Assembly: GCF_001700435.1 (NCBI RefSeq) | Contig: NZ_LYPC01000027.1 | Location: forward strand, 558,380-622,379 | Direction: 5' to 3' | DNA length: 64,000 nt | Origin: Paenibacillus pectinilyticus | Lineage (GTDB): Bacteria > Bacillota > Bacilli > Paenibacillales > NBRC-103111 | Shown: positions 35,662-44,773 of the stretch, in pieces | How positions within the stretch are numbered: the first letter of the stretch is position 1 | Layout of the letters: each line of letters starts with the position of its first letter | Position numbers and translations under genes: made by a program | Notes under the pieces: generated by a model | Told to the model about the DNA's origin: nothing | Databases searched by the model: none | What the model saw: the letters and a program-made list of their open reading frames with translations, nothing else

Positions 35662-36855
35662 TTGGACAACCGAATAGTTATCACCGGATTTGGACTCAAA
35701 CTACCCAAAATTAATAATGTGGAGCAATTTGAAAAGGCAATCAAACTGGGAACTTGTACACAATCAATTGTGACAGGGATAGGACCCAAGAAACAAAGTT
35801 TAGTCTGTGGCATCATTGAGGATGAACTGGAAGAAGTCAAAGAAAAAACGTTACGAGGCTACCCAAGAGCATCTTTGCTAGGTATTGCGGCGACAAAAGA
35901 AGCTATTCAACGAGCAAAATTGACGAATCCCAAAGCTAGAATGGCCGTTATTATGGGGACCTCGACGGCGAGTCTGCCAGAAGTTGAACAAAGTTCCTAC
36001 CTGTATAGAAATAATCACTATAACAAGATAAGCCCTTTCAATGCGGGGATGACGAACATCCATAGTTTATCATCTGGGGTAGCCAATTATTTCGGAATGG
36101 GAGACGGCAATCTCGTATTTACCATTACCAACGGATGCTCGTCAGGATCGGATGCTATTTTCCTAGGAAAAACATTACTTGAAAAAGGGGTCGCGGATAT
36201 TTGCATTGTCGGTGCCGCCGAAACGCCTTTGTGCGATTCAGCGATAGCCAGTTTTGCGCGACAGAAAGCTATTAAATTTAATGCCGAGATCGGGGAAACC
36301 GGAAATCCTTTTTCGAAAAACAGCAATTCTTTTGTCCTATCCGAAGGGGCTGCAGTAATTGTGTTGGAAACAGAGCTACAGGCCAAGAGAGATAGCAAAG
36401 ATATTTATGGCTACATAACAGGTGCTGCTGCAAATAATGACGGTGTAGATATTCACTCTATGGATGAAACGGGTGAACGTCTATATCAAACATTCGATCA
36501 AGCTGTGGGGAACAAAGCTATTACATATACGAACAGCTTAGCCCTAGGTTTGGATCTCCAAGACACCAATGAAGCTAAAAATCATATTAAAAAATTAGGT
36601 AATCATACACCTATCACCTCAATCAAAGGTATGATCGGACATGCATTCGCGGTATCGGGCGTTGCGCAGCTGATCTCTTCCTTACTGAGTATAAGAGGGG
36701 GGTACATACCAGCGACAATACAAAGTAACTTTGCAGGCTATGAACATGTCAACATTGTCAAAAAAACGACTTACTGTGACGTTCAACATATCGCAATTAC
36801 ATCTCATGGATACGGCGGAAATAATAATACAATTGTGGTATCGAAAGTAGGGTAA
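35662..36855 (+). CDS. stand-alone beta-ketoacyl synthase (FabF-like) lacking one catalytic His
   Basis: A 397-residue thiolase-fold ketosynthase. The start is TTG with AAGGGA about 9 bases upstream. The N-terminus (RIVITGFGLKLP) is FabF-like. The active-site Cys159 is in TNGCSSGSDAI, and the second His (His327) and its Lys are in SIKGMIGH. At the first His, where FabF has NAHGT, this protein has NSLAL, so His is Leu293. The C-terminal gate GFGG is GYGG. Loss of this His is known from non-elongating ketosynthases (KS0) of trans-AT polyketide systems, which move acyl chains but do not condense them. No acyl carrier, acyltransferase or other lipid gene is nearby. It is followed after 3 bases by a sensor kinase. 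Confidence 0.8.
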   Translation: MDNRIVITGFGLKLPKINNVEQFEKAIKLGTCTQSIVTGIGPKKQSLVCGIIEDELEEVKEKTLRGYPRASLLGIAATKEAIQRAKLTNPKARMAVIMGTSTASLPEVEQSSYLYRNNHYNKISPFNAGMTNIHSLSSGVANYFGMGDGNLVFTITNGCSSGSDAIFLGKTLLEKGVADICIVGAAETPLCDSAIASFARQKAIKFNAEIGETGNPFSKNSNSFVLSEGAAVIVLETELQAKRDSKDIYGYITGAAANNDGVDIHSMDETGERLYQTFDQAVGNKAITYTNSLALGLDLQDTNEAKNHIKKLGNHTPITSIKGMIGHAFAVSGVAQLISSLLSIRGGYIPATIQSNFAGYEHVNIVKKTTYCDVQHIAITSHGYGGNNNTIVVSKVG

Positions 36856-36858
36856 TCT

Positions 36859-38265
36859 ATGAATTTTATACTGATGGCAGCAATGTCTTTAGTACCTCTT
36901 TTTTTGGGCATGTCCTGTAAAATGTTGTTTAAAACCAAGCTAACCAATGCAATGCTTATATTTATGGTTTTTATGAGTCTATGGCAATTGGATGTTAGTG
37001 TGTTATACAGCAATGATTTGATCAGTAACGATCAGATCTTTTTTCTCTTCAAGCTATTTCGGATCGGATCGATTATGCTTCCCCCGGCATTTTTATATGT
37101 TGGCTATGTTTCCTTGAACTATCTAACCAAAGAAGAAGCGAAATGGATGAAGTGGATTATTAATAAATACACGTTATCGGTATATTCGGCTTGGTCTTTA
37201 TTCATTTATGTTGTCAATTGGACTGATTTCGGCGTTGTAGGTTTGAAGAAACTTGTGGGTCTAAGCAGTCAAATTGCCGTGCTCTACCCTGTTTATGGGG
37301 AATGGGGGGGCTTATTTGTCAACCATATTAAACTATTGGTCGTTAGTATTCTGCTAACCTTGATAACGAGCAGAAAAGTCACAGATAAATATGTGAAAAA
37401 TTTTCTAACCCTATTTAGTCTAACATTTCTTTTAACTTATATGATTGGCGTATTGAATTTACAGCAAAGTTCATTTATTTATTCTAGTCAAATTGCGGTT
37501 ATGTTTTTCTCCATCATTATCTTCTTTGTTTTTGTTAACATGAGTACGAAGATGATCAGAGAAACCGCTCAAATTTTGAAAAGAAAAGAAAAAGAAGAAC
37601 AAATCGAGATATCAACCTCAGGACTTATCCATGAAATCAATAATCCCTTAACTGTTGTGAAAGGGTATTCAGATCTATTGTCTCGTAACGAGCAATTGGA
37701 TATGAGCGTGAAAGGGATGGTCAGCCAAATTAAAATAGCTGGTGCCCATATGAACAGCATCATATCGAATTATAATCAATTCATTAAAAGCGGTAAAATT
37801 AATGCAACCGAGACAGATGTACTTGAAGTGATTAAAGAGTCGCTTGACCTCACCTCTATTAAAATCAAAGAAAAAAACGTGCACATTGTGTTAAAAGAAT
37901 CCAAAAATATGGTCGTGACGATCGATAAAGATAAAGTCAGGCAAGTGTTTATGAATCTCATCAATAACAGTATCGAAGCCATGGAGGAGAAAGAACACAA
38001 AGTCGTCCAGATTGAGGCTTATATGAATAACAATGAGATTCATATCCTTTTTACAGATACGGGGTCCGGTATACCCGCTAAGGAGTGGGATCGGATTTTC
38101 GCCCCTTTTCACACGACGAAGGAAACGGGCATGGGACTTGGTTTGTCCATTTCTCAGCGAATTATCAATTCGCATGGCGGATATATAGAAATATCCAAGA
38201 GCAGCGAAGCAGGGACAGAAATTAAAGTGACGCTGCCGATGATGCAGTATGAGGAAATTGTGTAA
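36859..38265 (+). CDS. 7TM sensor histidine kinase
   Basis: A 468-residue kinase. Seven predicted membrane segments fill residues about 1-230, as in the HisKA_7TM sensor group. The dimerisation domain has LIHEINNPLTVVKGYSDLL, with phosphoacceptor His258. The ATPase domain has the N box (MNLINNSIEAMEE), G1 box (DTGSGIP) and G2 box (GMGLGLSIS). It starts 3 bases after the ketosynthase stop with a poor ribosome site, indicating translational coupling. No response regulator is directly linked; the neighbouring YesM/YesN pair is complete in itself. KinB-like sporulation or phosphorelay input is one possibility. The sensed signal may be membrane- or lipid-related, which is inference from the partner gene. 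Confidence 0.88.
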   Translation: MNFILMAAMSLVPLFLGMSCKMLFKTKLTNAMLIFMVFMSLWQLDVSVLYSNDLISNDQIFFLFKLFRIGSIMLPPAFLYVGYVSLNYLTKEEAKWMKWIINKYTLSVYSAWSLFIYVVNWTDFGVVGLKKLVGLSSQIAVLYPVYGEWGGLFVNHIKLLVVSILLTLITSRKVTDKYVKNFLTLFSLTFLLTYMIGVLNLQQSSFIYSSQIAVMFFSIIIFFVFVNMSTKMIRETAQILKRKEKEEQIEISTSGLIHEINNPLTVVKGYSDLLSRNEQLDMSVKGMVSQIKIAGAHMNSIISNYNQFIKSGKINATETDVLEVIKESLDLTSIKIKEKNVHIVLKESKNMVVTIDKDKVRQVFMNLINNSIEAMEEKEHKVVQIEAYMNNNEIHILFTDTGSGIPAKEWDRIFAPFHTTKETGMGLGLSISQRIINSHGGYIEISKSSEAGTEIKVTLPMMQYEEIV

Positions 38266-38283
38266 GCATACGAACTTATTATG

Positions 38284-38318
38284 AAGCCGAGAGATGGGCA
38301 ACCGACTCTTGGCTTTTT
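38284..38318 (+). terminator. terminator after the ketosynthase-kinase operon
   Basis: AAGCCGAGAG pairs with CTCTTGGCTT (one G-T) around a 12-base loop, followed by TTT. It isolates this two-gene unit from the YesM/YesN pair. Confidence 0.88.
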
Positions 38319-38414
38319 GTAGTGATAACTAAAAGAATGGCGTAAATGCGAATAATGTTGTTATAATATCGACACGGGAATGCTCAATATGCGACAACAA
38401 AAGGGGTAAATGAG

Positions 38415-40211
38415 ATGGTATCCTGGATTCGAAGAGTAGTCATTATTAATCGCAGTTTCAGGGTGAAGCTTATTCTTAGTTTATCCGCCATCATTTTATT
38501 AGCATTCTGCTTAACGGGATATTTAACGTATCGCTATAATTTAACGATTTTTGAAGAGGAAATCAGCAAGCAATTTTCAAGTACGAATGAAGAAGCGCTG
38601 GCGAAAATGGATCTCAAGGTACAAGAGGTTGTCCGTATTTCACAAACTGTCGTTTTTAATCCAGCACTCGAAAATGTGATTACAAGAATTAATTCGAACA
38701 CAAACCCCGATGCATTTGATCGATTTTTTGATAAAAGACAAATTGAAGACCAGATTTTTCAGATTAAATCGGATGCCCCTTATATCACGGGGATGTATTT
38801 ATACGACTTACAGGGGAATCCATCGTATTTCAGCTATACGACTTCAGCTATTAATGTCCCGGATGAAAACGTATTCAATTTGATTCGTTCCAAAATCAGA
38901 GATACATCTGGTGATCTCGTGTGGATTAGCCTGCCGCTCGCCTCTCCCATCGAACCAAGTGGATATAGGAATACGATTATTGTGGCTCGGTGGATGAAAA
39001 ATAGCAGTTTGGCTACCTACGGTGTCCTCGTTATGGCTTTTGATGAATCCTTTTTCTCAGGCTCTCTCAAAGAGCTGACGAAGGGAGGACAAGGCGAGGT
39101 GTATTTGTTTAATAAAAATAATGAACTCCTGTTCAGTAATTTTCCGGAGAGTTCCCCTGTTAAATTGGAGCAGCTACGCAATTTGAATCAAACGCAATTA
39201 ATGGATCATCATTTGTTTGTTCAGGGCAAGTCGGACGTGACCTCATTTAAGCTGGTTAGCGGCACTTCGCTGACAGATATTCAAACGAGGAGCCGTGATT
39301 TATTTAAGAAAATCGTGTACTCAGGTTTGATTAGTATATTGCTGGCGAGCATTCTTATTGTGCTTTCCACGGGGAATTTGCTCAGACCGCTCAAGGATTT
39401 GCTGCTGGGTCTGCGCAAGGTGCGGTCCGGTGACTTTGATGCTCGCATCGAAATTCGAACCCATGATGAGCTGGCCTATATCGGTGAGAGCTTTAATGCA
39501 ATGGCTGAGCAAGTGGGTCGACTGATCAAAGAAGTGTATATGACGCAGTTAAGTGAGAAAGAGGCGGAGCTTAAAGCGCTTCAGGCTCAGTTGAATCCTC
39601 ATTTTCTGCATAATATGTTTAATGAAATCTATTGGAAGCTATATCTGCAAGATGAGACAGAAACAGCAGCACTGATTGCAGCAATCTCCGAAATGCTCAA
39701 GTATTCGTTGATGCCTGTACGAACACTGACGACGGTAAAGGAAGAGTTTCAGCAGATTCGGAACTATTTGAAAATACAGAAGGAACTATTCGAAACGGAT
39801 TTGGAGATCATCATTCAATTGGATGAGGATGTGATGAACGTTCAAGTAATGCGTTCGCTGCTCCAACCCTTGGTTGAAAATGTGTTTATGCATGCTTTTC
39901 GCAATATGGTGACGCATAAAGTACTATTAATTAAAGCAAGCAGCCAGAATGGCTTTCTGGAGATCGATGTAACAGATAATGGCTGTGGGATGGATGAGAA
40001 GGCCATTTCGCAAATTATGGGTGTTCTAGGCTCTTCGTTGCCACAACGTTCAGATGGACGAGAAAGTTTGGGGGTTCGCAGTGTCGTAAGAAGGATTGAA
40101 CTTATCTATGGCGCCCCATACCGCTTGGAAATCACTAGTACGTTAGGGAGCGGGACAACGATGCGTCTTGTTTTGCCCCTGCATACCGATATCGAGAAGG
40201 GAGATCACTAG
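38415..40211 (+). CDS. YesM-type sensor histidine kinase
   Basis: A 598-residue kinase of the LytS/YesM class. A membrane segment (about residues 17-37) is followed by an extracellular Cache-like sensor, and a second membrane segment (about 300-320) leads into a HAMP domain (LLRPLKDLLLGLRKVRSGDF). The His_kinase domain has LNPHFLHNMFNEIYW with phosphoacceptor His396, and the ATPase domain has DNGCGMD and LGVRSVVRRIELIYG. It is followed one base later by its response regulator. Such pairs in Paenibacillus usually control nearby sugar importers; candidates here are the iol operon or the ABC importer at 51310. Confidence 0.92.
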   Translation: MVSWIRRVVIINRSFRVKLILSLSAIILLAFCLTGYLTYRYNLTIFEEEISKQFSSTNEEALAKMDLKVQEVVRISQTVVFNPALENVITRINSNTNPDAFDRFFDKRQIEDQIFQIKSDAPYITGMYLYDLQGNPSYFSYTTSAINVPDENVFNLIRSKIRDTSGDLVWISLPLASPIEPSGYRNTIIVARWMKNSSLATYGVLVMAFDESFFSGSLKELTKGGQGEVYLFNKNNELLFSNFPESSPVKLEQLRNLNQTQLMDHHLFVQGKSDVTSFKLVSGTSLTDIQTRSRDLFKKIVYSGLISILLASILIVLSTGNLLRPLKDLLLGLRKVRSGDFDARIEIRTHDELAYIGESFNAMAEQVGRLIKEVYMTQLSEKEAELKALQAQLNPHFLHNMFNEIYWKLYLQDETETAALIAAISEMLKYSLMPVRTLTTVKEEFQQIRNYLKIQKELFETDLEIIIQLDEDVMNVQVMRSLLQPLVENVFMHAFRNMVTHKVLLIKASSQNGFLEIDVTDNGCGMDEKAISQIMGVLGSSLPQRSDGRESLGVRSVVRRIELIYGAPYRLEITSTLGSGTTMRLVLPLHTDIEKGDH

Positions 40212-40212
40212 C

Positions 40213-41766
40213 ATGAGAAGCGGGCGAGTCTTAATTGTGGAAGATCAGTTGAATTTTAGGAAAGGACTCATTAAGATGCTTCAGGGTGGAGATTTGGGCT
40301 GGCAAGTGGTGGGTGAGGCAGGCAATGGTCAGGATGCTTTGGTGCTGCTTGACGAGCTCCAACCAGATTTGGTTCTCACGGATATTCGGATGCCGATCAT
40401 GGATGGGCTTGAATTCGTTGCTCATTTGCGTAAAAGTTACCCTGATATGCTCGTCATTATTTTGACGGGCTACAAAAACTTTGAGTATGCACAAGCTGCC
40501 GTGCGTCTGGGTGCTTTAGATATTCTGATCAAGCCATGTACGGAAGAGGATGTCCGTCAGATTATGAATAAAGCATCGGAGCGCTTTTATGACAAATACG
40601 CCCAGCAGCAGAAACAGCAACTGCAGCTGCAGCTGCAACAGGATCAGGAACTGCGAGCGGTTTTGTTGGATCTGCCTTACGAACAAAGCACAATGGAGAG
40701 GCTGACTGCGGGGCTTGCTCATAAAGAATTATGGCTGTTACACATGAATCATGAAGATTTAACGAGTAAAGCGTATGGCAAAAGAGATATGAGCTTAATT
40801 CAATTTGCTTTTTCCAACATCGTTGAAGAACTGGTGAAGGGAGAGGGGCTTGAGGCGCAGCTTCTGTTAGTGGAGCATGACAGCTTTGTACTCATTGCAG
40901 AATCGAATCAGATTGAAGAACATGTCCAAGAGGCCATTCGGAATGCATGCTATGAATATTTAAAAATTCACCTGAACATCGTTTCTATGGGCATTGCGCC
41001 TTCTGTCTATGAGTTGGCTGGCTTGTATTTGCTGACAAAAGAAGCCTTTTCCGAACCGATGGACAGTAAGGCTGAGAGTGGTGAATCAACTTCGGGACTG
41101 CTGCTGTCACTGAACCAAGCACGGGTCAGAGAGATGGAGGTCCAGCTCATGTCCGCCATCCTTGTTGGTCAAGAGGACAGCCTGCAGCTGTTATTGAATC
41201 GGGTTCTGGCGGAGTTAAGTCTTACATCACCAGATGAAATGAGAATAGGCGCGTTGTCTCTATCGATCGCGTTACATGGAACCATTCAGAAACAATTCGA
41301 TCCAGATGATAAACATGCACTGGCTAGAATTCCGAATGAGATGCCTCAAATTCATTGGACCCACAAGGAGGTTCTTAACTGGGCTGCCGAACAAGCCAAG
41401 CACTTCATCCTGCAATTTAATCAATGGCAGGTATCCAAAAGTGATAATGTGATCGAGAGAGCCGTCAAATACATTGAAGAACATTACAATGAGGAATGCC
41501 GGTTAACTGATGTCGCGGCTCATATTCACTTGAATCCCAGTTATTTCAGCGTCGTATTCAAGAAAGCGACTGGAGATAGCTTTACGCGCTACGTCACCAG
41601 AGTTCGTATGGATAAAGCCGCGTTATTGCTGCGGAATACCGACATGAAAATATTTGAGATTGCCTGCGCCATAGGATTTGATGAACCGAATTATTTCACC
41701 AATGTATTCAAGCAGCAGTTCCAAATGTCGCCCAAGGAGTACCGAAGCGGCAAGTCAACGACGTAA
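40213..41766 (+). CDS. YesN-type response regulator (REC + AraC)
   Basis: A 517-residue regulator. The N-terminal receiver domain starts SGRVLIVEDQLNFRKG, with phosphoacceptor Asp57 in LTDIRMPIMDG and the switch Lys in DILIKPCTE. A long middle region includes a Gln-rich stretch (about 130-145) coded by CAG repeats. The C-terminal AraC double helix-turn-helix spans about 415-515 (DVAAHIHLNPSYFSVVFKKA, then EIACAIGFDEPNYFTNVFKQ). The start at 40213 has GGGAG upstream; the in-frame ATG at 40168 lies inside the kinase gene. It pairs with the YesM kinase. No clear terminator follows, so read-through toward iolD is possible. Confidence 0.92.
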   Translation: MRSGRVLIVEDQLNFRKGLIKMLQGGDLGWQVVGEAGNGQDALVLLDELQPDLVLTDIRMPIMDGLEFVAHLRKSYPDMLVIILTGYKNFEYAQAAVRLGALDILIKPCTEEDVRQIMNKASERFYDKYAQQQKQQLQLQLQQDQELRAVLLDLPYEQSTMERLTAGLAHKELWLLHMNHEDLTSKAYGKRDMSLIQFAFSNIVEELVKGEGLEAQLLLVEHDSFVLIAESNQIEEHVQEAIRNACYEYLKIHLNIVSMGIAPSVYELAGLYLLTKEAFSEPMDSKAESGESTSGLLLSLNQARVREMEVQLMSAILVGQEDSLQLLLNRVLAELSLTSPDEMRIGALSLSIALHGTIQKQFDPDDKHALARIPNEMPQIHWTHKEVLNWAAEQAKHFILQFNQWQVSKSDNVIERAVKYIEEHYNEECRLTDVAAHIHLNPSYFSVVFKKATGDSFTRYVTRVRMDKAALLLRNTDMKIFEIACAIGFDEPNYFTNVFKQQFQMSPKEYRSGKSTT

Positions 41767-41833
41767 GTAAAGGGTCGTGAGCATGATTAGGAAAAAGGTG
41801 TTGCGTACGAAAATAATATGTTGTATTATCGGA

Positions 41834-41937
41834 TTAAGCGCTTAACCCTATGGTGGATTAAGCGTTTGAATTTGAAAGATTAAGCGCTTAACTACTTTCT
41901 TGGTTAAGTGTTGGTTTTTCGGAGATTAAGCGCTTAA
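41834..41937. promoter_or_regulatory. array of five phased operator palindromes before iolD
   Basis: The perfect palindrome TTAAGCGCTTAA occurs at 41834, 41880 and 41926, exactly 46 bases apart. Degenerate versions lie between them at 41858 (TTAAGCGTTTGA) and 41904 (TTAAGTGTTGGT), also 46 apart. Centre-to-centre spacings are 24, 22, 24 and 22 bases, about two helical turns. A palindrome with a central CG fits a LacI-family regulator, and a LacI gene lies at the end of this operon (50124). The last site ends 24 bases before the iolD start, so binding would block transcription or elongation. Confidence 0.8.
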
Positions 41938-41961
41938 CCTAAGCGGCGAAGGGAGATCATT

Positions 41962-43827
41962 ATGCGAACTATCCGACTAACGATGGCACAAGCACTTCTT
42001 CGATTTCTGGATCAGCAATATATTTCCGTAGACGGTCAAGAGACCAAATTTGTCCGAGGTGTCATGGGCATTTTCGGTCACGGGAATGTAACGGGGATAG
42101 GTGAAGCTTTGGAGCGCAGTGCAGGAGACCTGACTTATATACAAGGCAAAAACGAGCAAGGGATGGTACATGCAGCCACGGCGTATGCGAAGCAAAAGAA
42201 CCGCCAACAAATCTATGCCTGCACGACTTCAATTGGGCCTGGGGCTTTAAATATGGTGACGGCAGCAGCGACGGCGACCGTTAACCGGATTCCGGTGCTG
42301 CTATTGCCGGGTGATAATTTTGCCTCCAGGCAGCCGGACCCAGTGCTCCAGCAGCTTGAGGTTGTAAACGATTACACCGTATCTGCGGCTGATCCATTCA
42401 GAGCGGTGAGCAAATACTGGGATCGAATCGTTCGTCCCGAGCAGCTGATAAGCGCAGCAGCGCAAGCCATGCGAGTGTTAACAGACCCTGCGGAGACAGG
42501 GGCGGTAACGCTAGCGTTACCTCAAGATGTGCAAGCAGAGGCTTATGATTATCCAGCGTCCTTCTTCGAGAAGAAGGTTCATTATCTGGATCGGCGGCCA
42601 CCGGCTAAGGAAGCCATGAAGCGAGCTTCGGCCTTAATGGCAGGCAAGCAACGTCCGCTGATCATTGCTGGCGGCGGTGTGCTGTATGCAGAAGCAACGA
42701 AAGAGCTAGCGGAATTTGCAGCAGCTTTTGGAATTCCTGTAGCGGAGACGCAGGCAGGGAAAAGTGCATTGCCATGGAACCATCCGCTGAATGTTGGCGC
42801 GATTGGCGTGACAGGCACACTTGCGGCGAACAAGTTGGCGAAAGAGGCGGATCTAATTATCGGCATAGGTACTCGCTATTCCGACTTTACAACAGCATCA
42901 AAGTCAGCGTTTGGCCATGCTGATGTACAGTTTATTAATATGAATATCAGCGGCTTTGATTCTTCCAAGTTGGGTGGTACCTCGGTTACTGCTGATGCGA
43001 AGGAAGCGCTCAACTTGCTGCGAGAAGCATTGACTTCGCTCAATTATGCGAGCAGGTACGAGGCTGGTTATATTGCAGACCTGAAAGCCGAATGGGATCG
43101 CGAAGTGGATCGATTATATGCGGCGAAATGTGCAGAAGGATTTGCCCAAACACATGCGCTAGGCGTCATCAATGCAACGATTGATCCATCATCTGTGGTC
43201 GTGTGTGCCGCAGGAAGTCTTCCAGGTGATTTACACCGACTATGGAGATCAACAGAACCGAAAACGTACCATATGGAATATGGTTTCTCTTGTATGGGCT
43301 ACGAAGTGAGCGGTGCCTTCGGAGCTGCTTTGGCGGAACCTAATCGTGAAGTCTATGCAATTGTTGGCGATGGCAGCTACTTGATGCTTCATTCGGAGCT
43401 CCTAACAAGTCTGCAAGAGGGGCAGAAATTCACGGTTCTACTCTTCGATAATCATGGCTTCCAATGTATACATAATTTGCAGCGTGGTCATGGCAGTGAC
43501 GGTTTCGGCAATGAATTCCGATACCGTGAAGCGACTACAGGTCAATTGACAGGCGGCTACATGCCGATTGATTTCGCAGCGCATGCTCGAAGCTTAGGTG
43601 CGAAGGCATACAAAGCAACCAACCCTGAAGAGTTGAAGGCTGCATTGCTTTCAGCGAAAGAAGAAACCGTGACAACCCTGATCGAAATTCCTGTCGTTCC
43701 CGGAACGAATACAGGAGGCTACGAGTCTTGGTGGCAAGTTGGCGTACCTGAAGTTTCTGTGAGTGGGAAGGTCCTAGCGGCGCATGAAGACATGAAGACA
43801 AACACACAAGCAGTTAAACTCATATAA
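41962..43827 (+). CDS. iolD: 3D-trihydroxycyclohexane-1,2-dione hydrolase IolD
   Basis: A 621-residue thiamine-diphosphate enzyme that opens the ring of the diketo-inositol intermediate in the inositol pathway. N-terminal pyrimidine-binding domain: VMGIFGHGNVTGIGEAL and the long match TSIGPGALNMVTAAATAT. The C-terminal pyrophosphate domain has GDGSYLMLHSELLTSLQEG, followed by LLFDNHGFQCIHNLQ for Mg and cofactor binding. B. subtilis IolD is of similar length. A GGGAG lies about 8 bases before the ATG. It is the first gene of iolDECAJGB, immediately downstream of the operator array. Confidence 0.95.
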   Translation: MRTIRLTMAQALLRFLDQQYISVDGQETKFVRGVMGIFGHGNVTGIGEALERSAGDLTYIQGKNEQGMVHAATAYAKQKNRQQIYACTTSIGPGALNMVTAAATATVNRIPVLLLPGDNFASRQPDPVLQQLEVVNDYTVSAADPFRAVSKYWDRIVRPEQLISAAAQAMRVLTDPAETGAVTLALPQDVQAEAYDYPASFFEKKVHYLDRRPPAKEAMKRASALMAGKQRPLIIAGGGVLYAEATKELAEFAAAFGIPVAETQAGKSALPWNHPLNVGAIGVTGTLAANKLAKEADLIIGIGTRYSDFTTASKSAFGHADVQFINMNISGFDSSKLGGTSVTADAKEALNLLREALTSLNYASRYEAGYIADLKAEWDREVDRLYAAKCAEGFAQTHALGVINATIDPSSVVVCAAGSLPGDLHRLWRSTEPKTYHMEYGFSCMGYEVSGAFGAALAEPNREVYAIVGDGSYLMLHSELLTSLQEGQKFTVLLFDNHGFQCIHNLQRGHGSDGFGNEFRYREATTGQLTGGYMPIDFAAHARSLGAKAYKATNPEELKAALLSAKEETVTTLIEIPVVPGTNTGGYESWWQVGVPEVSVSGKVLAAHEDMKTNTQAVKLI

Positions 43828-43848
43828 ATGCGAAGAGGTGATTTTACG

Positions 43849-44766
43849 ATGGAACAACTGCGGGAATTACCGTTCAAGCTAGGCATTCACCCCATTAATT
43901 GGGTGGGGGAGGACGTCAAGGAACATGGCGCGGAAACGACATTTGAACAAATAGTAAATGATATTCAAGCGTTGGGATTAACAGGCACGGAGATGGGACG
44001 GAAATATCCACAGGATGTCGAGGTACTGAAGAAGGAACTTTCCACGCGCGGCATCAGCTTAGTCTCGCAATGGAAATCAGTCCTGTTCTCGGACCCTGCC
44101 TATAGGGAAGAGGAGTTGGCAGCGTACCGAAAGCACGCCCAATTCCTAAAAGAAATGGGCAGCACGGTAATCTCTACAGCGGAAGTCGGAGGCTCCCTTC
44201 ATTTTGATCCTCGTCGCTCATCGCACGAGAAAGAAGTGCTTCATCTCGACGAAGCAGGCTGGCAGAGCTTGGCTGAAGGGCTGAACCTTGCTGGCGCGAT
44301 AGCCCAAGAATATGGCCTTAAGCTGACCTATCACCATCATGGTGGAACGGTAGTGGAATCACCGGAGGAAATCGATACCTTGATGGAGCTAACAGATCCG
44401 TCCTTGGTTTATCTACTTTTTGACACAGGCCATGCGTATTATGGCGGTGCGGATCCACTGACCGTTCTTCGTAAACATTACGATCGAATCGCCTATATTC
44501 ATTTAAAAGATATTCGCCAAGCTGTGTTAGATGAAGCGCGTGTGGAACAAGTTGACTTCGTTACATGTATTCGCAAAGGCGTGTTCACCGTTCCTGGAGA
44601 TGGATGTCTGGATTTTTCTCCCATTTTCCAAGAGTTAATGACTCGTGAATATTCAGGGTGGGCGATGCTGGAAGGTGAGCAGGATCCTGCAACCCATAAT
44701 CCCTATGCCTATGCCAAAGAAGCACTGCACTTTATCCATTCGTTATTATCCATAGAAAGCAGGTAA
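43849..44766 (+). CDS. iolE: inosose dehydratase IolE
   Basis: A 305-residue TIM-barrel enzyme that dehydrates 2-keto-myo-inositol. Motifs: KLGIHPINWVGEDVKEHG at the N-terminus, ISLVSQWKSVLF, LTYHHHGGTVVESPEEID, LLFDTGHAYYGGADP and YIHLKD, giving the metal-site Glu/Asp/His residues of the xylose-isomerase-like barrel. The start at 43849 has AGAGGTG upstream; the in-frame ATG at 43828 precedes that site and so is too early. It is the second gene of the operon, 21 bases after iolD. Confidence 0.93.
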   Translation: MEQLRELPFKLGIHPINWVGEDVKEHGAETTFEQIVNDIQALGLTGTEMGRKYPQDVEVLKKELSTRGISLVSQWKSVLFSDPAYREEELAAYRKHAQFLKEMGSTVISTAEVGGSLHFDPRRSSHEKEVLHLDEAGWQSLAEGLNLAGAIAQEYGLKLTYHHHGGTVVESPEEIDTLMELTDPSLVYLLFDTGHAYYGGADPLTVLRKHYDRIAYIHLKDIRQAVLDEARVEQVDFVTCIRKGVFTVPGDGCLDFSPIFQELMTREYSGWAMLEGEQDPATHNPYAYAKEALHFIHSLLSIESR

Positions 44767-44773
44767 TCCAATT

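Noticed and set aside
40600-40640. CAG-type repeat as a possible unstable microsatellite
   Set aside because: It simply encodes a Gln-rich linker in the response regulator. The repeat is short and imperfect.
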